From positions 1-49,226 of the forward strand of contig JAKSID010000020.1 in the NCBI GenBank assembly GCA_024399035.1: 49,226 nt of DNA, in the 5' to 3' direction. Shown here in pieces: positions 8,237 through 15,646 of the stretch. The notes below the pieces were generated by a model, which did no database searches, had not been told where the DNA came from, and saw only the letters and a list, made by a program, of their open reading frames with translations. The position numbers and the translations under genes were made by a program. Positions within the stretch are counted from its first letter, which is position 1. Every line of letters begins with the position of its first letter. This stretch comes from Fibrobacter sp. (GTDB lineage: Bacteria > Fibrobacterota > Fibrobacteria > Fibrobacterales > Fibrobacteraceae).

Positions 8237-8668
8237 CTATTCTATTTCCAGAACCTGTTGGATTGTCTTGCCACCAATTTCTTCACAAGTTAGCCCATTT
8301 GCGTTGGTAATCTTTATCACGCAACCCCTAGCCACAGGACGAACTAGTCTCCACGGCCAAAATCCAAATCTTTGTCCAGCATAAAAATTAACCACAGCAT
8401 TGCCTCCCTTAGCAATGGATTCTTTCATAAGTTTCGCGACAACTTTTCCGGTGGAACCATAAAAATTTGAACCCACTTTGACATTTTTCAGCATGGAATA
8501 CTCCACATTTCCCTGAGGAAGTTCATCTTTTATGAAACAGAATTCCAATGAACGATCGTTTCCTTCGGTATAGGCATAGTCCTTCTCTGGGATATAGTTG
8601 GTTCCACTACAAGCAGAAAGGATTATTGCAACAAAAGTCATTATGATTAAAGCTGTTATTTTTTTCAT
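8237..8668 (-). CDS. Small lipoprotein, 143 aa
   Basis: The protein begins MKKITALIIMTFVAIILSAC with lipobox LSAC followed by SGTN, so it is a predicted lipoprotein. AGAGGAAACG precedes the ATG. The mature part contains FYGSTGKVVAKLMKESIAKG and GGNAVVNFYAGQRFGFWPWR, the pattern of small outer-membrane-associated lipoproteins in which a residue cluster such as A..KGGNAVVN recurs (DUF4156/YbjQ-like in flavour). It lies 26 bases downstream of the larger lipoprotein gene at 8695-10215 on the same strand, so the two may be co-transcribed. A specific function cannot be assigned. Confidence 0.8.
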   Translation of the reverse strand: MKKITALIIMTFVAIILSACSGTNYIPEKDYAYTEGNDRSLEFCFIKDELPQGNVEYSMLKNVKVGSNFYGSTGKVVAKLMKESIAKGGNAVVNFYAGQRFGFWPWRLVRPVARGCVIKITNANGLTCEEIGGKTIQQVLEIE

Positions 8669-8694
8669 CGTTTCCTCTTATTGATTTTTTATGC

Positions 8695-10215
8695 TTATTC
8701 CCACCCAAGCACGGGATATCCGTCATTCAAGTCTTCGTCATAAACGAAATCGTCTCCCAGGAGTTCTGCAAATTCCTGGGACTTCATTTCTTTTTCGCTC
8801 TTTGGTGTTGCAACACCACCGCCATTGTTAAGGCCAAAGGGTTCCCGGTCACCTTGCTCAAGGTAATAGTAGTCGGCCATGGTGGTGTTGTAGTTGTAGC
8901 CGATCATCAGGCCCACCAGGGAATCTCCATCAACCTTACCGGTAGAGTATGCGGAACTGGTGACACCTTCTTGATTGTAGCCAGTTATGCCTCCAACACG
9001 AGTTTTGGCAGAAATATCACCTCGGTTATATACGCCATCTATTTTAGCATATTTGCTGTGTCCCGCAACACCACCAACGTAATCTCCGCCTACAACAGTG
9101 CCCAAATTCGCCACAGAAAGAACATTATAGCACGCGGCCTCGCCCACAACACCTGCAGTATATTTTGTACCCTCCACAACACCGTAGTTGACCACTCTAT
9201 CCAAAGTACCATACTTATTTGAGGCCGACCCTTGTAAATACCCTGCGAAACTTACCAAGCCTGCAGTATATTCCTTTCCATAAATATTCCCCTTATTAAC
9301 AGATTGCTCCACCAATGTATTTGTGCCTAAATGTCCAACAATGCCGGCAACGCCATAATCCCCTTCAATGACTCCTTCATTTTGAACATCGACTATATTG
9401 AGATTGTTACTAACAGAACCAACAATACCGGCCACCAATTTCTTTCCTTTGACAACGCCTCTATTAGAGCAATTTTCCAGTTTTGCAACTTTCTGATAAG
9501 CATTATAAATTTTCGTACCAGCAATTCCACCTGAGCCTTCGCCTGTCCCCGTCACGCTGATTTTGTTATGCGCATTCCTTACAACGCCTTCCGAGGCAAT
9601 AGAGCCTATCACGCCCGCGGTGGAGTTACCTCCCTTCACCCACCCATTTTCTACCGTAACATTCTGGATAGTCCCACTGGAATTTCCAAACAATCCGTTA
9701 TGGGTACTGGTGGTGTTAATGAACATTCCACTCACGGAATGACCATCTCCATCGAAGTTTCCGGTAAAGGCGACATTGGAATTACCGATGGGGGTCCACT
9801 TGTGCAACTTGGTGGAATCGGCCACCAAGGCGCCATTTTCATCAATGACGTCGCCTTCGTTCAAGACAATGTCTGCGCCAAGCTTGTAGTACTTTTCCAG
9901 ATAATCAGCATCCTTCGCGCCAATGACAAAGGAGAGGTGCGCCAACTGCTCGGCAGTCAAAATGACATAGGGATTCAGCTTGGTCCCTGTGCCGCAGGCA
10001 AATTCCTTTGCGGTGGTTCCGTCCCAGGGCTCGCCAGAATCCCCAACGCACTTGTCTTCGCTGGATGTGCCACCCTTTGCGCTGCTGGAGCTTTTGGCCT
10101 TGCTGCTAGACGATTTGGCATCGTCATCGGACTCAGGAGGAGTAACAGTAGAGGAACAGGCGCCCAAAAGGAGGCCTGCAAGCAAACTCAAAGCAAAAAA
10201 CGGGGAATATCGCAT
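8695..10215 (-). CDS. Surface lipoprotein with GLUG-type repeats, 506 aa
   Basis: The signal peptide MRYSPFFALSLLAGLLLGAC ends in a lipobox (LLGAC), followed by an Asp/Ser-rich linker (DDDAKSSSSKAKSSSS) typical of Fibrobacter lipoproteins. After a conserved GEPWDGTTAKEFACGTGTKL segment, residues about 150-470 are repeated Gly-rich beta units such as GLFGNSSGTIQNVTV, GGIAGTKIYNAY, AGIVGSVSNNL and VGGVAGHSKYAKIDGVYNRG. This is the GLUG-motif style found in bacterial surface proteins. AGGAGAATTTAT precedes the ATG. The protein is predicted to sit on the outer surface and contribute to adhesion or binding, which is inference. The C-terminus (LNDGYPVLGWE) is typical of such repeats, so the gene looks complete. 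Confidence 0.85.
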   Translation of the reverse strand: MRYSPFFALSLLAGLLLGACSSTVTPPESDDDAKSSSSKAKSSSSAKGGTSSEDKCVGDSGEPWDGTTAKEFACGTGTKLNPYVILTAEQLAHLSFVIGAKDADYLEKYYKLGADIVLNEGDVIDENGALVADSTKLHKWTPIGNSNVAFTGNFDGDGHSVSGMFINTTSTHNGLFGNSSGTIQNVTVENGWVKGGNSTAGVIGSIASEGVVRNAHNKISVTGTGEGSGGIAGTKIYNAYQKVAKLENCSNRGVVKGKKLVAGIVGSVSNNLNIVDVQNEGVIEGDYGVAGIVGHLGTNTLVEQSVNKGNIYGKEYTAGLVSFAGYLQGSASNKYGTLDRVVNYGVVEGTKYTAGVVGEAACYNVLSVANLGTVVGGDYVGGVAGHSKYAKIDGVYNRGDISAKTRVGGITGYNQEGVTSSAYSTGKVDGDSLVGLMIGYNYNTTMADYYYLEQGDREPFGLNNGGGVATPKSEKEMKSQEFAELLGDDFVYDEDLNDGYPVLGWE

Positions 10216-10324
10216 ATAAATTCTCCTTTCAATGAGAAAATAATCTTTTATTTGTGCCTACGGGAAGATGTAACCAAAAGGGAGTCGCAAAAGTGAGGGA
10301 AAACACTTTAAGAAAAGACGCTTG

Positions 10325-10497
10325 AATACTGTGGACTGCGTTAGGGATGGTCACCCGGAAGGGCCGAGACTTGTGCAGCAAGGCTCGGGGAGCGAAGCGA
10401 GTACAGCCCGACCCGGCGGCGGTTCTTTGGCGCGGTTCCAAGGAGCCGGGGAACGCCCAAAATTAAACCCTTGACGATCTAAAGAACGACCTCCCGA
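10325..10497 (+). repeat. Partial composite repeat module
   Basis: The part from GGGGAGCGAAGCGAGTACAG onward parallels 7660-7770: CCCGACCCGGCGG, GTTCTTTGGCGCGGTTCC, GGAGCCGGGGAACGCCCA, then CCCTTGACGATCTAAAGAAC. Unlike the other three copies, the downstream TACATT-like hexamer is lost through a deletion that joins GACCTC directly to CCGACTTTATCC. The segment 10216-10324 before it holds no gene that I can see. Confidence 0.55.
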
Positions 10498-10801
10498 CTT
10501 TATCCTGAGAAAGGGGGATTCCGGGTCAAAGCCCGGAATGACATGTGGCGGGGAATTCCTCAAGATTCAGCCGGGCACGGGTGACAACTTGACGCGGGAC
10601 GATATTGCCGACGGCTACACGGGTTATGTCATCTGGAACAGGCTCGCGCCGGAGTGTCTGGATATCGACGGGGACTTGCCCATGGAATGCGTGGACAGCG
10701 GGATGATTTTGCTGAAGGAAGATTCTTTCGATGTCCTGGGAATGGTGATGCGCTACGCCTACGGGGAGAACGTCCCAGGCGCCATACCGCTTCTGTGGTG
10801 A
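10468..10801 (+). pseudogene. Second copy of the multicopy small Fibrobacter gene, partly decayed
   Basis: It starts with the same CTTGACGATCTAAAGAACGA, has an internal deletion near 10490, and carries the same palindromic insertion (10508-10542). From 10538 it has an intact frame: CGGEFLKIQPGTGDNLTRDD, YVIWNRLAPECLDIDG, LPMECVDSGMILLKEDSF, DVLGMVMRYAYGENVPGAIP and a final LLW. This is the best preserved C-terminal half of the family in the window. An 87-aa protein from ATG 10538 could be expressed, but that ATG lies inside the repeat element (GGAATGACATG), so the original start is lost. The function is unknown; no catalytic motif is evident. Confidence 0.55.
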
Positions 10802-11008
10802 GGATGCGCCTCCATTTGCAAAGCAAAAAATTTTCTCGCAGAGCCTTGACGCTGCGCAAACTTTTGCATAAATTTAGTAGTGAACAGAAGGGCATTAGTA
10901 TAAGAAAATCGCGAGCGAGTACGCCTTTGTTCTTTTTGCGGTGAGTGCCGCGTATTTATTAGATGAATCAAGCCGTCGCTTTTTAGGCATGTAGCGACTG
11001 GAGGAAGA

Positions 11009-11344
11009 ATGGATGAAAAAAATCCCTTGACTAAAGAAGAATCAATATATACATTATATATATTTGAATGGGATAGCACAAAAGCTGAAATAAATCTCAA
11101 AAAACACCAGGTCTCCTTCGACGAAGCGCAAACTGTATTTTACGATGAGTATGCGTTAATGATTCATGATGTCGAACATTCTGATGTTGAAGATCGTTTC
11201 ATTATGCTTGGAACGTCAGCTCGGGCAAATTTACTTGTTGTGTGCTATTGCGAACGAGGCGAAGAAGATAACGTCATCAGGATTATATCTTCTCGAAAGG
11301 CCAATAAACGGGAATCAGCTCAGTATTGGGCAAGGAGAAAATGA
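11009..11344 (+). CDS. brnT: BrnT family ribonuclease toxin
   Basis: The 111-aa protein carries the BrnT signature: FEWDSTKAEINLKKHQVSFD near residues 20-39, EAQTVFYDEYALM, then DRFIMLGTSARANLLVVCY and VIRIISSRKANKRESAQYW at the end. BrnT is a RelE-fold ribonuclease toxin of type II toxin-antitoxin systems, neutralised by BrnA. GGAGG lies about 9 bases before the ATG at 11009. The N-terminal extension (about 18 residues before FEWD) is slightly longer than usual, so a later start is possible. The stop overlaps the start of the BrnA gene by four bases (ATGA), a classic toxin-first brnTA arrangement. Confidence 0.92.
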   Translation: MDEKNPLTKEESIYTLYIFEWDSTKAEINLKKHQVSFDEAQTVFYDEYALMIHDVEHSDVEDRFIMLGTSARANLLVVCYCERGEEDNVIRIISSRKANKRESAQYWARRK

Positions 11345-11580
11345 TGAAGTCAAATTATGATTTTTCCAATGCAGTTCAGAATCCTTATGCGAAAAAATTG
11401 AAGAAGACCATCTGCATCAAGCTTGACGAGGATGTCATTGATTATTTCAAGGAACTTGCCGAAAAAGTCGGGGTTCCGTATCAGGGGCTAATCAACATGT
11501 TCTTGCAACAGGTTAAAAATCAGAAAATGGTTCCTCAATTTGTAAACGCTCCAAGGGGACGAAAAACACGAGCAGCCTAA
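11341..11580 (+). CDS. brnA: BrnA family antitoxin (CopG/ribbon-helix-helix type)
   Basis: I chose ATG 11341, which overlaps the brnT stop and has AAGGAG just upstream; a TTG further upstream is less likely. The 79-aa protein reads NPYAKKLKKTICIKLDEDVI then DYFKELAEKVGVPYQGLINM, the standard BrnA ribbon-helix-helix C-terminal domain that binds the operon promoter, preceded by a short toxin-binding region. It is expected to neutralise BrnT and autorepress the operon, which is family knowledge. The last residues (APRGRKTRAA) are basic. Right after the stop lies a fragment of the tail of the multicopy small gene. Confidence 0.9.
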   Translation: MMKSNYDFSNAVQNPYAKKLKKTICIKLDEDVIDYFKELAEKVGVPYQGLINMFLQQVKNQKMVPQFVNAPRGRKTRAA

Positions 11581-11587
11581 TGGGCGA

Positions 11588-11640
11588 AATCGCCCCAGGC
11601 GCCATACCGCTTCTATGGTGAGGAAGCGTCGACATTTGCA
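11588..11640 (+). repeat. Tail fragment of the multicopy small gene
   Basis: CCCCAGGCGCCATACCGCTT followed by CTATGGTGAGGAAGCG and ATTTGCAAA matches the end of the 10468-10801 copy (10770-10826) at nearly every base. Only this 3' scrap is present. The stretches flanking the brnTA pair (10770-10826 and 11588-11640) are therefore near-direct repeats. Confidence 0.75.
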
Positions 11641-11664
11641 AAAAAAGGACCCGCAGGGGTCCTT
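11641..11664 (-). terminator. Bidirectional-looking hairpin terminator
   Basis: AAGGACCC, GCAG loop, GGGTCCTT. Six A residues precede it on the plus strand, giving a T-tract on the minus strand, so it most likely ends the minus-strand XRE-ImmA gene. It may also stop brnTA transcripts. Confidence 0.75.
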
Positions 11665-11778
11665 ACGTTTTTACTTTTGCATTTCAGCGAAATTCAAAGA
11701 TTTAAGCAGATCTCCACGCACTAATCTTCTGTTCACAGATCTGCCTTGGCAATCTCGGATTTTCGTCCATCAAGGCTT

Positions 11779-12834
11779 CTAGATTATCAGCATTTCCTTA
11801 CGGATAGTCATGACATCAGTGCGAAGCAGGCTCGCCGCTTTGGACATGGTAATCAGTTCGTTTTCAAGAGCCTTATATACCAGGGACTCAAAACGATGTG
11901 AGGTTTCTGCAGGAGAATCGGATCTTTCAACGAACGACTTGTATTCTGGACTTTGATTTTTCCTTATGCAATAGCCCCTATGAAGTGCTGCAGATACAAT
12001 TCCACATTCCTTGGCCTTGTACATAATGGCATCGCAGGAAATACCGAATCGCATCTGAATCGGTCGAAGTTCCTTAACGGAGACCTTCTTCCTGCAATTG
12101 CCAAGGATACGCCTAAGTTCAGTTTCAGGAAGCAGCATTTCGTTTGCAAACAGGTTACAAAGGGATTCCTGTTCCTTGTCAGAAAAACGGTCTTCAAAAT
12201 TCAGCAGCAAATGACCAAGTTCGTGCAACGCGGTAAAACGCTTTCGTTCGTACAAAAAGTTTTTACCAAGGACAATCACCGGGATAACATCGTTGACCTT
12301 GGTACTCACGCCATCAAATCCGTCGGGAGCATCAATCTCCACAACTTTTACGCCGTGCTCTTCAAGCATTTCTATCACATTGACAATGCCGTCTTTGCCC
12401 AGGCACCAACGTTCACGAAGCTTGACTGCGGCAGCCTTGACCTGTTCTGCAGAGGCAACAGGAACGGAGGAAAAATCAACGTCGATGTTTACGTCATTGC
12501 AGATTTCTTCGATATTGACATAGCGCTCCACGAAATCCGCAATGTTCATTTTCACGCTTTCAATTTGCTTGGCCCCTAGGTTCTGCTTTTTTCTAAAGCG
12601 CATGGATTCCAGTTTAAAAGTGAACGGGCGGAAAAAATAATCGGGGGTTTGATCCAACGCGTCTGCCAAGGAAATCAGAACTTCGCTGTCAGGGTCCATT
12701 TTCCCAGATTCGTACTTGGAAATTGCCATTTTGGAGACCTTCGGTTCCATTCTTTCACAAAGGTCGTCCATGGAGAACCCCTTCATAAGGCGGGCGCTCT
12801 TCAATCGCAAAGCAAAAGTGGAAACTTCGGACAT
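11779..12834 (-). CDS. XRE-type helix-turn-helix / ImmA-IrrE metallopeptidase protein
   Basis: Residues about 5-60 form an XRE helix-turn-helix (RLKSARLMKGFSMDDLCERM, AISKYESGKMDPDSEVLISL). Residues about 150-270 are an ImmA/IrrE peptidase with zinc motif HELGHLLLNFED near residue 203 and FANEMLLPETEL. Such proteins cleave or antagonise a partner repressor or act as antitoxin-like regulators. I chose ATG 12834 (MSEVSTFALRL): GGAG lies 9 bases upstream, and the promoter would start transcription near 12854, too close for the in-frame ATG at 12849. A 9-bp inverted repeat brackets the promoter and suggests autoregulation. No obvious partner gene sits beside it, unless it is the 41-aa ORF upstream. 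After the stop, another frame stays open for about 30 codons (NLEALMDENPRLPRQICEQK), a hint of a lost C-terminal extension or remnant. Confidence 0.88.
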   Translation of the reverse strand: MSEVSTFALRLKSARLMKGFSMDDLCERMEPKVSKMAISKYESGKMDPDSEVLISLADALDQTPDYFFRPFTFKLESMRFRKKQNLGAKQIESVKMNIADFVERYVNIEEICNDVNIDVDFSSVPVASAEQVKAAAVKLRERWCLGKDGIVNVIEMLEEHGVKVVEIDAPDGFDGVSTKVNDVIPVIVLGKNFLYERKRFTALHELGHLLLNFEDRFSDKEQESLCNLFANEMLLPETELRRILGNCRKKVSVKELRPIQMRFGISCDAIMYKAKECGIVSAALHRGYCIRKNQSPEYKSFVERSDSPAETSHRFESLVYKALENELITMSKAASLLRTDVMTIRKEMLII

Positions 12835-12851
12835 ATTCGCAAACTCCATTG

Positions 12852-12892
12852 TTGTTTACAAATATATAAAACATCGCGCAAAATGTAAACAA
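12852..12892 (-). promoter_or_regulatory. Promoter with flanking palindromic operator for the XRE-ImmA gene
   Basis: On the minus strand TTTACA (12889-12884) and TATATT (12866-12861) are 17 bases apart. The perfect 9-bp inverted repeat TTGTTTACA / TGTAAACAA occupies 12852-12860 and 12884-12892, covering the -35 box and the expected start site. This is the classic layout of a dimeric XRE repressor site. Confidence 0.75.
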
Positions 12893-12920
12893 TGAAATTT
12901 TTACTTTTTGTGAGATGCGC

Positions 12921-12946
12921 AAAAAATCTTCCCCTTCACAGGGAAG
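12921..12946 (-). terminator. Rho-independent terminator
   Basis: On the minus strand CTTCCC, six-base loop, GGGGAAG, then ATTTTTT. It ends the small ORF at 12975-13100 and lies upstream of the XRE-ImmA promoter. Confidence 0.75.
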
Positions 12947-12974
12947 CATCACGATAGATTCTATATCCATGAAT

Positions 12975-13100
12975 TTATTTGGACGCAGGCTTTGCAGAAC
13001 GGTTCACGTCTTCCTGGGTCTTTTTGCCTTCAGAAAGATATTTCAGGAACTCGTCTACCTGAGACCGACGGATTACCACAGGTTTCATGTTGAGAGCCAT
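12975..13100 (-). CDS. Small protein, 41 aa, unknown
   Basis: The ATG at 13100 is preceded by AAAGGAAAAGGCA, a strong ribosome site, and the frame reads MALNMKPVVIRRSQVDEFLK, then YLSEGKKTQEDVNRSAKPAS and K before the stop. The first half (KPVVIRRSQVDEFLKYL) looks like an antitoxin-like strand-helix; the tail is charged and probably disordered. A terminator follows within 30 bases, which supports expression as an independent small gene. The position just upstream of an XRE-ImmA regulator on the same strand may be meaningful but is unproven. Confidence 0.6.
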   Translation of the reverse strand: MALNMKPVVIRRSQVDEFLKYLSEGKKTQEDVNRSAKPASK

Positions 13101-13148
13101 TGCCTTTTCCTTTCGCTAAATTCCGCAACATAGTCAACTCTAGACAAT

Positions 13149-13335
13149 ATTGCCCATGGAATGCGTGGATAGCGGGATTGTGTTGCTGAAGGGAGATCCT
13201 CCCCCTACGGGGACCAGCCACACTAAGAAACAAGTTTCTAAGTGTGCTGCAGCCGGGTCGGTGCCCGGGATGAAGCATTTCTTAGCGCTTTAGCGCTTAG
13301 AAAGACTTGTCCACGAAGTGGATGACATGTAAAGG
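13149..13335 (+). repeat. Composite repeat: small-gene fragment plus two palindromic modules
   Basis: It begins with a scrap of the multicopy gene (TTGCCCATGGAATGCGTGGA, then TAGCGGGATTGTGTTGCTGA). It continues with GGAGATCCTCCCCCTACGGG, CACTAAGAAACAAGTTTCTA, GTGCCCGGGATGA, and a second module with AGCATTTCTTAGCGCTTTAG, CGCTTAGAAAGACTTGTCCA and CGAAGTGGATGACA. The second module recurs at 17989 and 38728. Confidence 0.75.
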
Positions 13336-13344
13336 GACCGGTGC

Positions 13345-14994
13345 TTATGGCTCAATCTCTTCTGTCGTTTCTTTTGCTACAACTTCTGTGCCATTGCAGA
13401 TTTCTGTTGCCGGGTCGTAAGTTGCGCCACCACAGAGTTCGTAAATTACTTTTGAAACACAGAACTCAGTGCCAACATCATAGGGTTCGTCACCGCACAG
13501 GGGTTTGACTGCGCCGTCAATGCAAACTTCTGCCGACGGATCGTAGGTTGCGCCGCCACAGAGCTCGTAAATTACGGAATTATTGCAGAAGGACTTTTCG
13601 GAGTCGTAATATTTCGACCCGCAAGACAGATATTCAGTTGGATTGTACGCACCTGTAGCCATGTCGCTTTCCGTTGCAACTGCCCAGTGTCCCTCATGGC
13701 AGACAAATCTTACACTCGAATTGCTGTAGTCATCAAAATCCTTTGCATAGTAGATAGACCAGCTATTGGAAACATGCTTTAGCGCACCTTCAGTTTTTTC
13801 GTAGCAATCGCCTAGGCCCAGCTCATTTGTCCAGTATTTGTGAATATACTTTTCAAAATCAGGAGGGCCACTCCAAATATTGCGTTTCTTCATCCACTGA
13901 CGAACTTGCGTAAACCGTCCCTTTGATTCGGCATCTAAGGCCCATTCCGCCATCCGGGCTCGCGTACGAACATCATCATAACTTCCATCCCTTTGTATAT
14001 CATAACCAAAACGCGTTAGCCGTTCAGTTAATTCTCCCGGAGACAAATCACCCTCCATAAGGATTGATATCGCCAGGTAAGCCCCATCGGCGTCTCCCCC
14101 CCCTATATCGGCCTGCATATCTTCTACATAGTAGTAATCGTCTCTCAACCGCTCTTGGAACTGCGAATCGTCAATATGGAAGTTTCTGAAAATTTCTGAT
14201 TCGGCCATTTTTTTCGCATGCAATGGCCTAACGTTGAGGCCGGTGACACTATTTTTCAAATTGTTTACTATGTAAAAAACGCGTTCATATTCCATTTCTG
14301 TCAAATAGTTGATATTTACCCAGTAAGATCTACCCTTATCGCATATGGCACGAAGTGCAATAGGAGTTTCAAAAAACTGGCCTGTCATAAAGCGAACGTA
14401 ATATCCTTGTGCATCAAGGAGAACATATTGAGAGGCTAATCTTATTATAGCCAAGTCGAAAAGATATTGATCAAATACTCCTTTATAAAAATTCCCAGTT
14501 CCTTTTAATGTGGCGTTAGCCACTTCACTGGCAATTACCCTAGTCCCTACAGCCCAATAAATGTACGTAGGAGATTGATCAACAGTCAGGCGAATAGTTG
14601 ATGTATCTTCGCCACACAAAACGGTAATAACTTCCGGGGTGCTATCCAGTACCTTGCAGTTGGTGCCGTCGGAACCATCTTTGCCGTCAGTGCCATCCTT
14701 TCCGTCAGAACCGTCCTTGCCATCAGTGCCATCTGTTCCATCTTTGCCATCGGATCCATCTTTTCCATTGGAGCCGTCCTTGCCATCGGAACCATCCTTG
14801 CCGTTGTAGATGACGCCTATGGAATCTCCGTTGCACAGAATCACAAGCCCCGTACTATCGGGGAGACTTTCTGTAGAGCACGAAATAGAAGGGGGTGTTG
14901 ATGTGGAATTATCTTCGCTACAGGACGCAAGCATACCAGCGCCCAGAACAATCGCGCTGTAAAAAACAGCTTTTAAAGACAAATTATTAATCAT
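13345..14994 (-). CDS. Collagen-like surface lipoprotein, 549 aa
   Basis: The chosen ATG at 14994 gives MINNLSLKAVFYSAIVLGAG followed by lipobox LASC, so the product is a lipoprotein. The longer frame to 15087 runs across the terminator of the preceding locus and is unlikely. Residues about 65-115 are Gly-X-Y triplets (GKDGSDGKDG and GTDGTDGKDG types), a collagen-like stalk. The middle part has helical segments (YYVEDMQADIGGGDADGAYL). The C-terminus has three Cys repeats of the type ELCGGATYDPSAEVC, common in Fibrobacter lipoproteins. It is probably displayed outside the outer membrane and used in adhesion or as an extended stalk; this is inference. Repeat-length variation of the triplet region is likely between strains. 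Confidence 0.85.
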   Translation of the reverse strand: MINNLSLKAVFYSAIVLGAGMLASCSEDNSTSTPPSISCSTESLPDSTGLVILCNGDSIGVIYNGKDGSDGKDGSNGKDGSDGKDGTDGTDGKDGSDGKDGTDGKDGSDGTNCKVLDSTPEVITVLCGEDTSTIRLTVDQSPTYIYWAVGTRVIASEVANATLKGTGNFYKGVFDQYLFDLAIIRLASQYVLLDAQGYYVRFMTGQFFETPIALRAICDKGRSYWVNINYLTEMEYERVFYIVNNLKNSVTGLNVRPLHAKKMAESEIFRNFHIDDSQFQERLRDDYYYVEDMQADIGGGDADGAYLAISILMEGDLSPGELTERLTRFGYDIQRDGSYDDVRTRARMAEWALDAESKGRFTQVRQWMKKRNIWSGPPDFEKYIHKYWTNELGLGDCYEKTEGALKHVSNSWSIYYAKDFDDYSNSSVRFVCHEGHWAVATESDMATGAYNPTEYLSCGSKYYDSEKSFCNNSVIYELCGGATYDPSAEVCIDGAVKPLCGDEPYDVGTEFCVSKVIYELCGGATYDPATEICNGTEVVAKETTEEIEP

Positions 14995-15030
14995 AGGCTT
15001 CAATATAAAAATATTCTTCACACTCACGCA

Positions 15031-15060
15031 TAAAAACAGCCCGTGCAAGAATGCGCGGGC
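15031..15060 (-). terminator. Rho-independent terminator
   Basis: The stem GCCCGTGC / GCGCGGGC closes with one G-T pair and has a 6-base loop. On the minus strand it is followed by TGTTTTTA, ending the locus at 15071-15611. Confidence 0.8.
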
Positions 15061-15070
15061 ATTATTTATT

Positions 15071-15611
15071 TTAGCCCAAATACACATCTCTTAACATTTG
15101 CATGGCCTCTTTCACATCCATGTCAATGCCCATAGCCTTCAAATTGGGAAGTTCCTCGCTTACGTGTTCAAGGAATTGCCCTACATCATTGCGAATTTCA
15201 TCTGGCAAGTCTAGCTTCAAATCCGGCGGAATAATTTTATTCAGCTTTAAGAACTCTAATTCCATCCTTAATCTCACAGCCATTTTCCAACAACCCGTAA
15301 TACTTTTCATCAAGGATAATTGCAGATAAACTTGATACATCGTCATCTATATGAACTTTTCTTATCCCCGCAGGGATTGCCAACGGGTCGGGACTTCTAG
15401 AGAGCAACTCTATTTGCGAAGGATAACCGCTTTCAGGTTCCGTAAAACGGTAGAAACAAGTCTTGTCCCTTTTTCTCTCGCCACATACATATTTACCTTT
15501 CTTGATAAATTGAGCACACGGCACCTTCAACGCTATCGGCTCTGCATACAGGAATGCCCACAACGCCGGTAATCCCAACGCCTGGATGATTCTTGACGCT
15601 TTCCGCGGCAA
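15071..15611 (-). pseudogene. Decayed nucleotidyltransferase-like (AbiEii-related) gene
   Basis: The first frame (15611-15237) has no ATG and starts only with TTG or GTG. Its core PSQIELLSRSPDPLAIPAGI, KVHIDDDVSSLSAIILDEKY and GIRVLKAE resembles the distal part of a nucleotidyltransferase family distantly related to AbiEii toxins. A second, overlapping frame (15265-15071) then gives IIPPDLKLDLPDEIRNDVGQ, FLEHVSEELPNLKAMGIDMD and VKEAMQMLRDVYLG, the usual C-terminus of the same family. The segment expected between them (a LIPLKAKAW-type stretch) is absent. The simplest reading is a gene that lost its N-terminus and suffered an internal deletion with frameshift. It could instead be two small overlapping genes. 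Family assignment is from memory of motifs and is moderate. Confidence 0.55.
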
Positions 15612-15639
15612 GAACGGCGAGCACCTGTGGAAAAAGTAA
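15514..15639 (+). pseudogene. Possible 3' remnant of a plus-strand gene
   Basis: An open frame without start codon reads AHGTFNAIGSAYRNAHNAGN, then PNAWMILDAFRGKNGEHLWK and a final K before TAA. Its codon choices (GCC, AAC, GGC, AAG) match this genome's coding style. It is antisense to the 5' end of the decayed nucleotidyltransferase frame, which has no proper start there. This suggests the minus gene was truncated by joining to this fragment. The family is not recognised. Confidence 0.3.
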
Positions 15640-15646
15640 AGGGTAA

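Noticed and set aside
11680..11778. A 30-codon frame after the XRE-ImmA stop (NLEALMDENPRLPRQICEQK) as a separate gene
   Set aside because: It has no start codon of its own beyond an internal ATG and no ribosome site; it may be a lost C-terminus after a frameshift, but this cannot be shown from one sequence.
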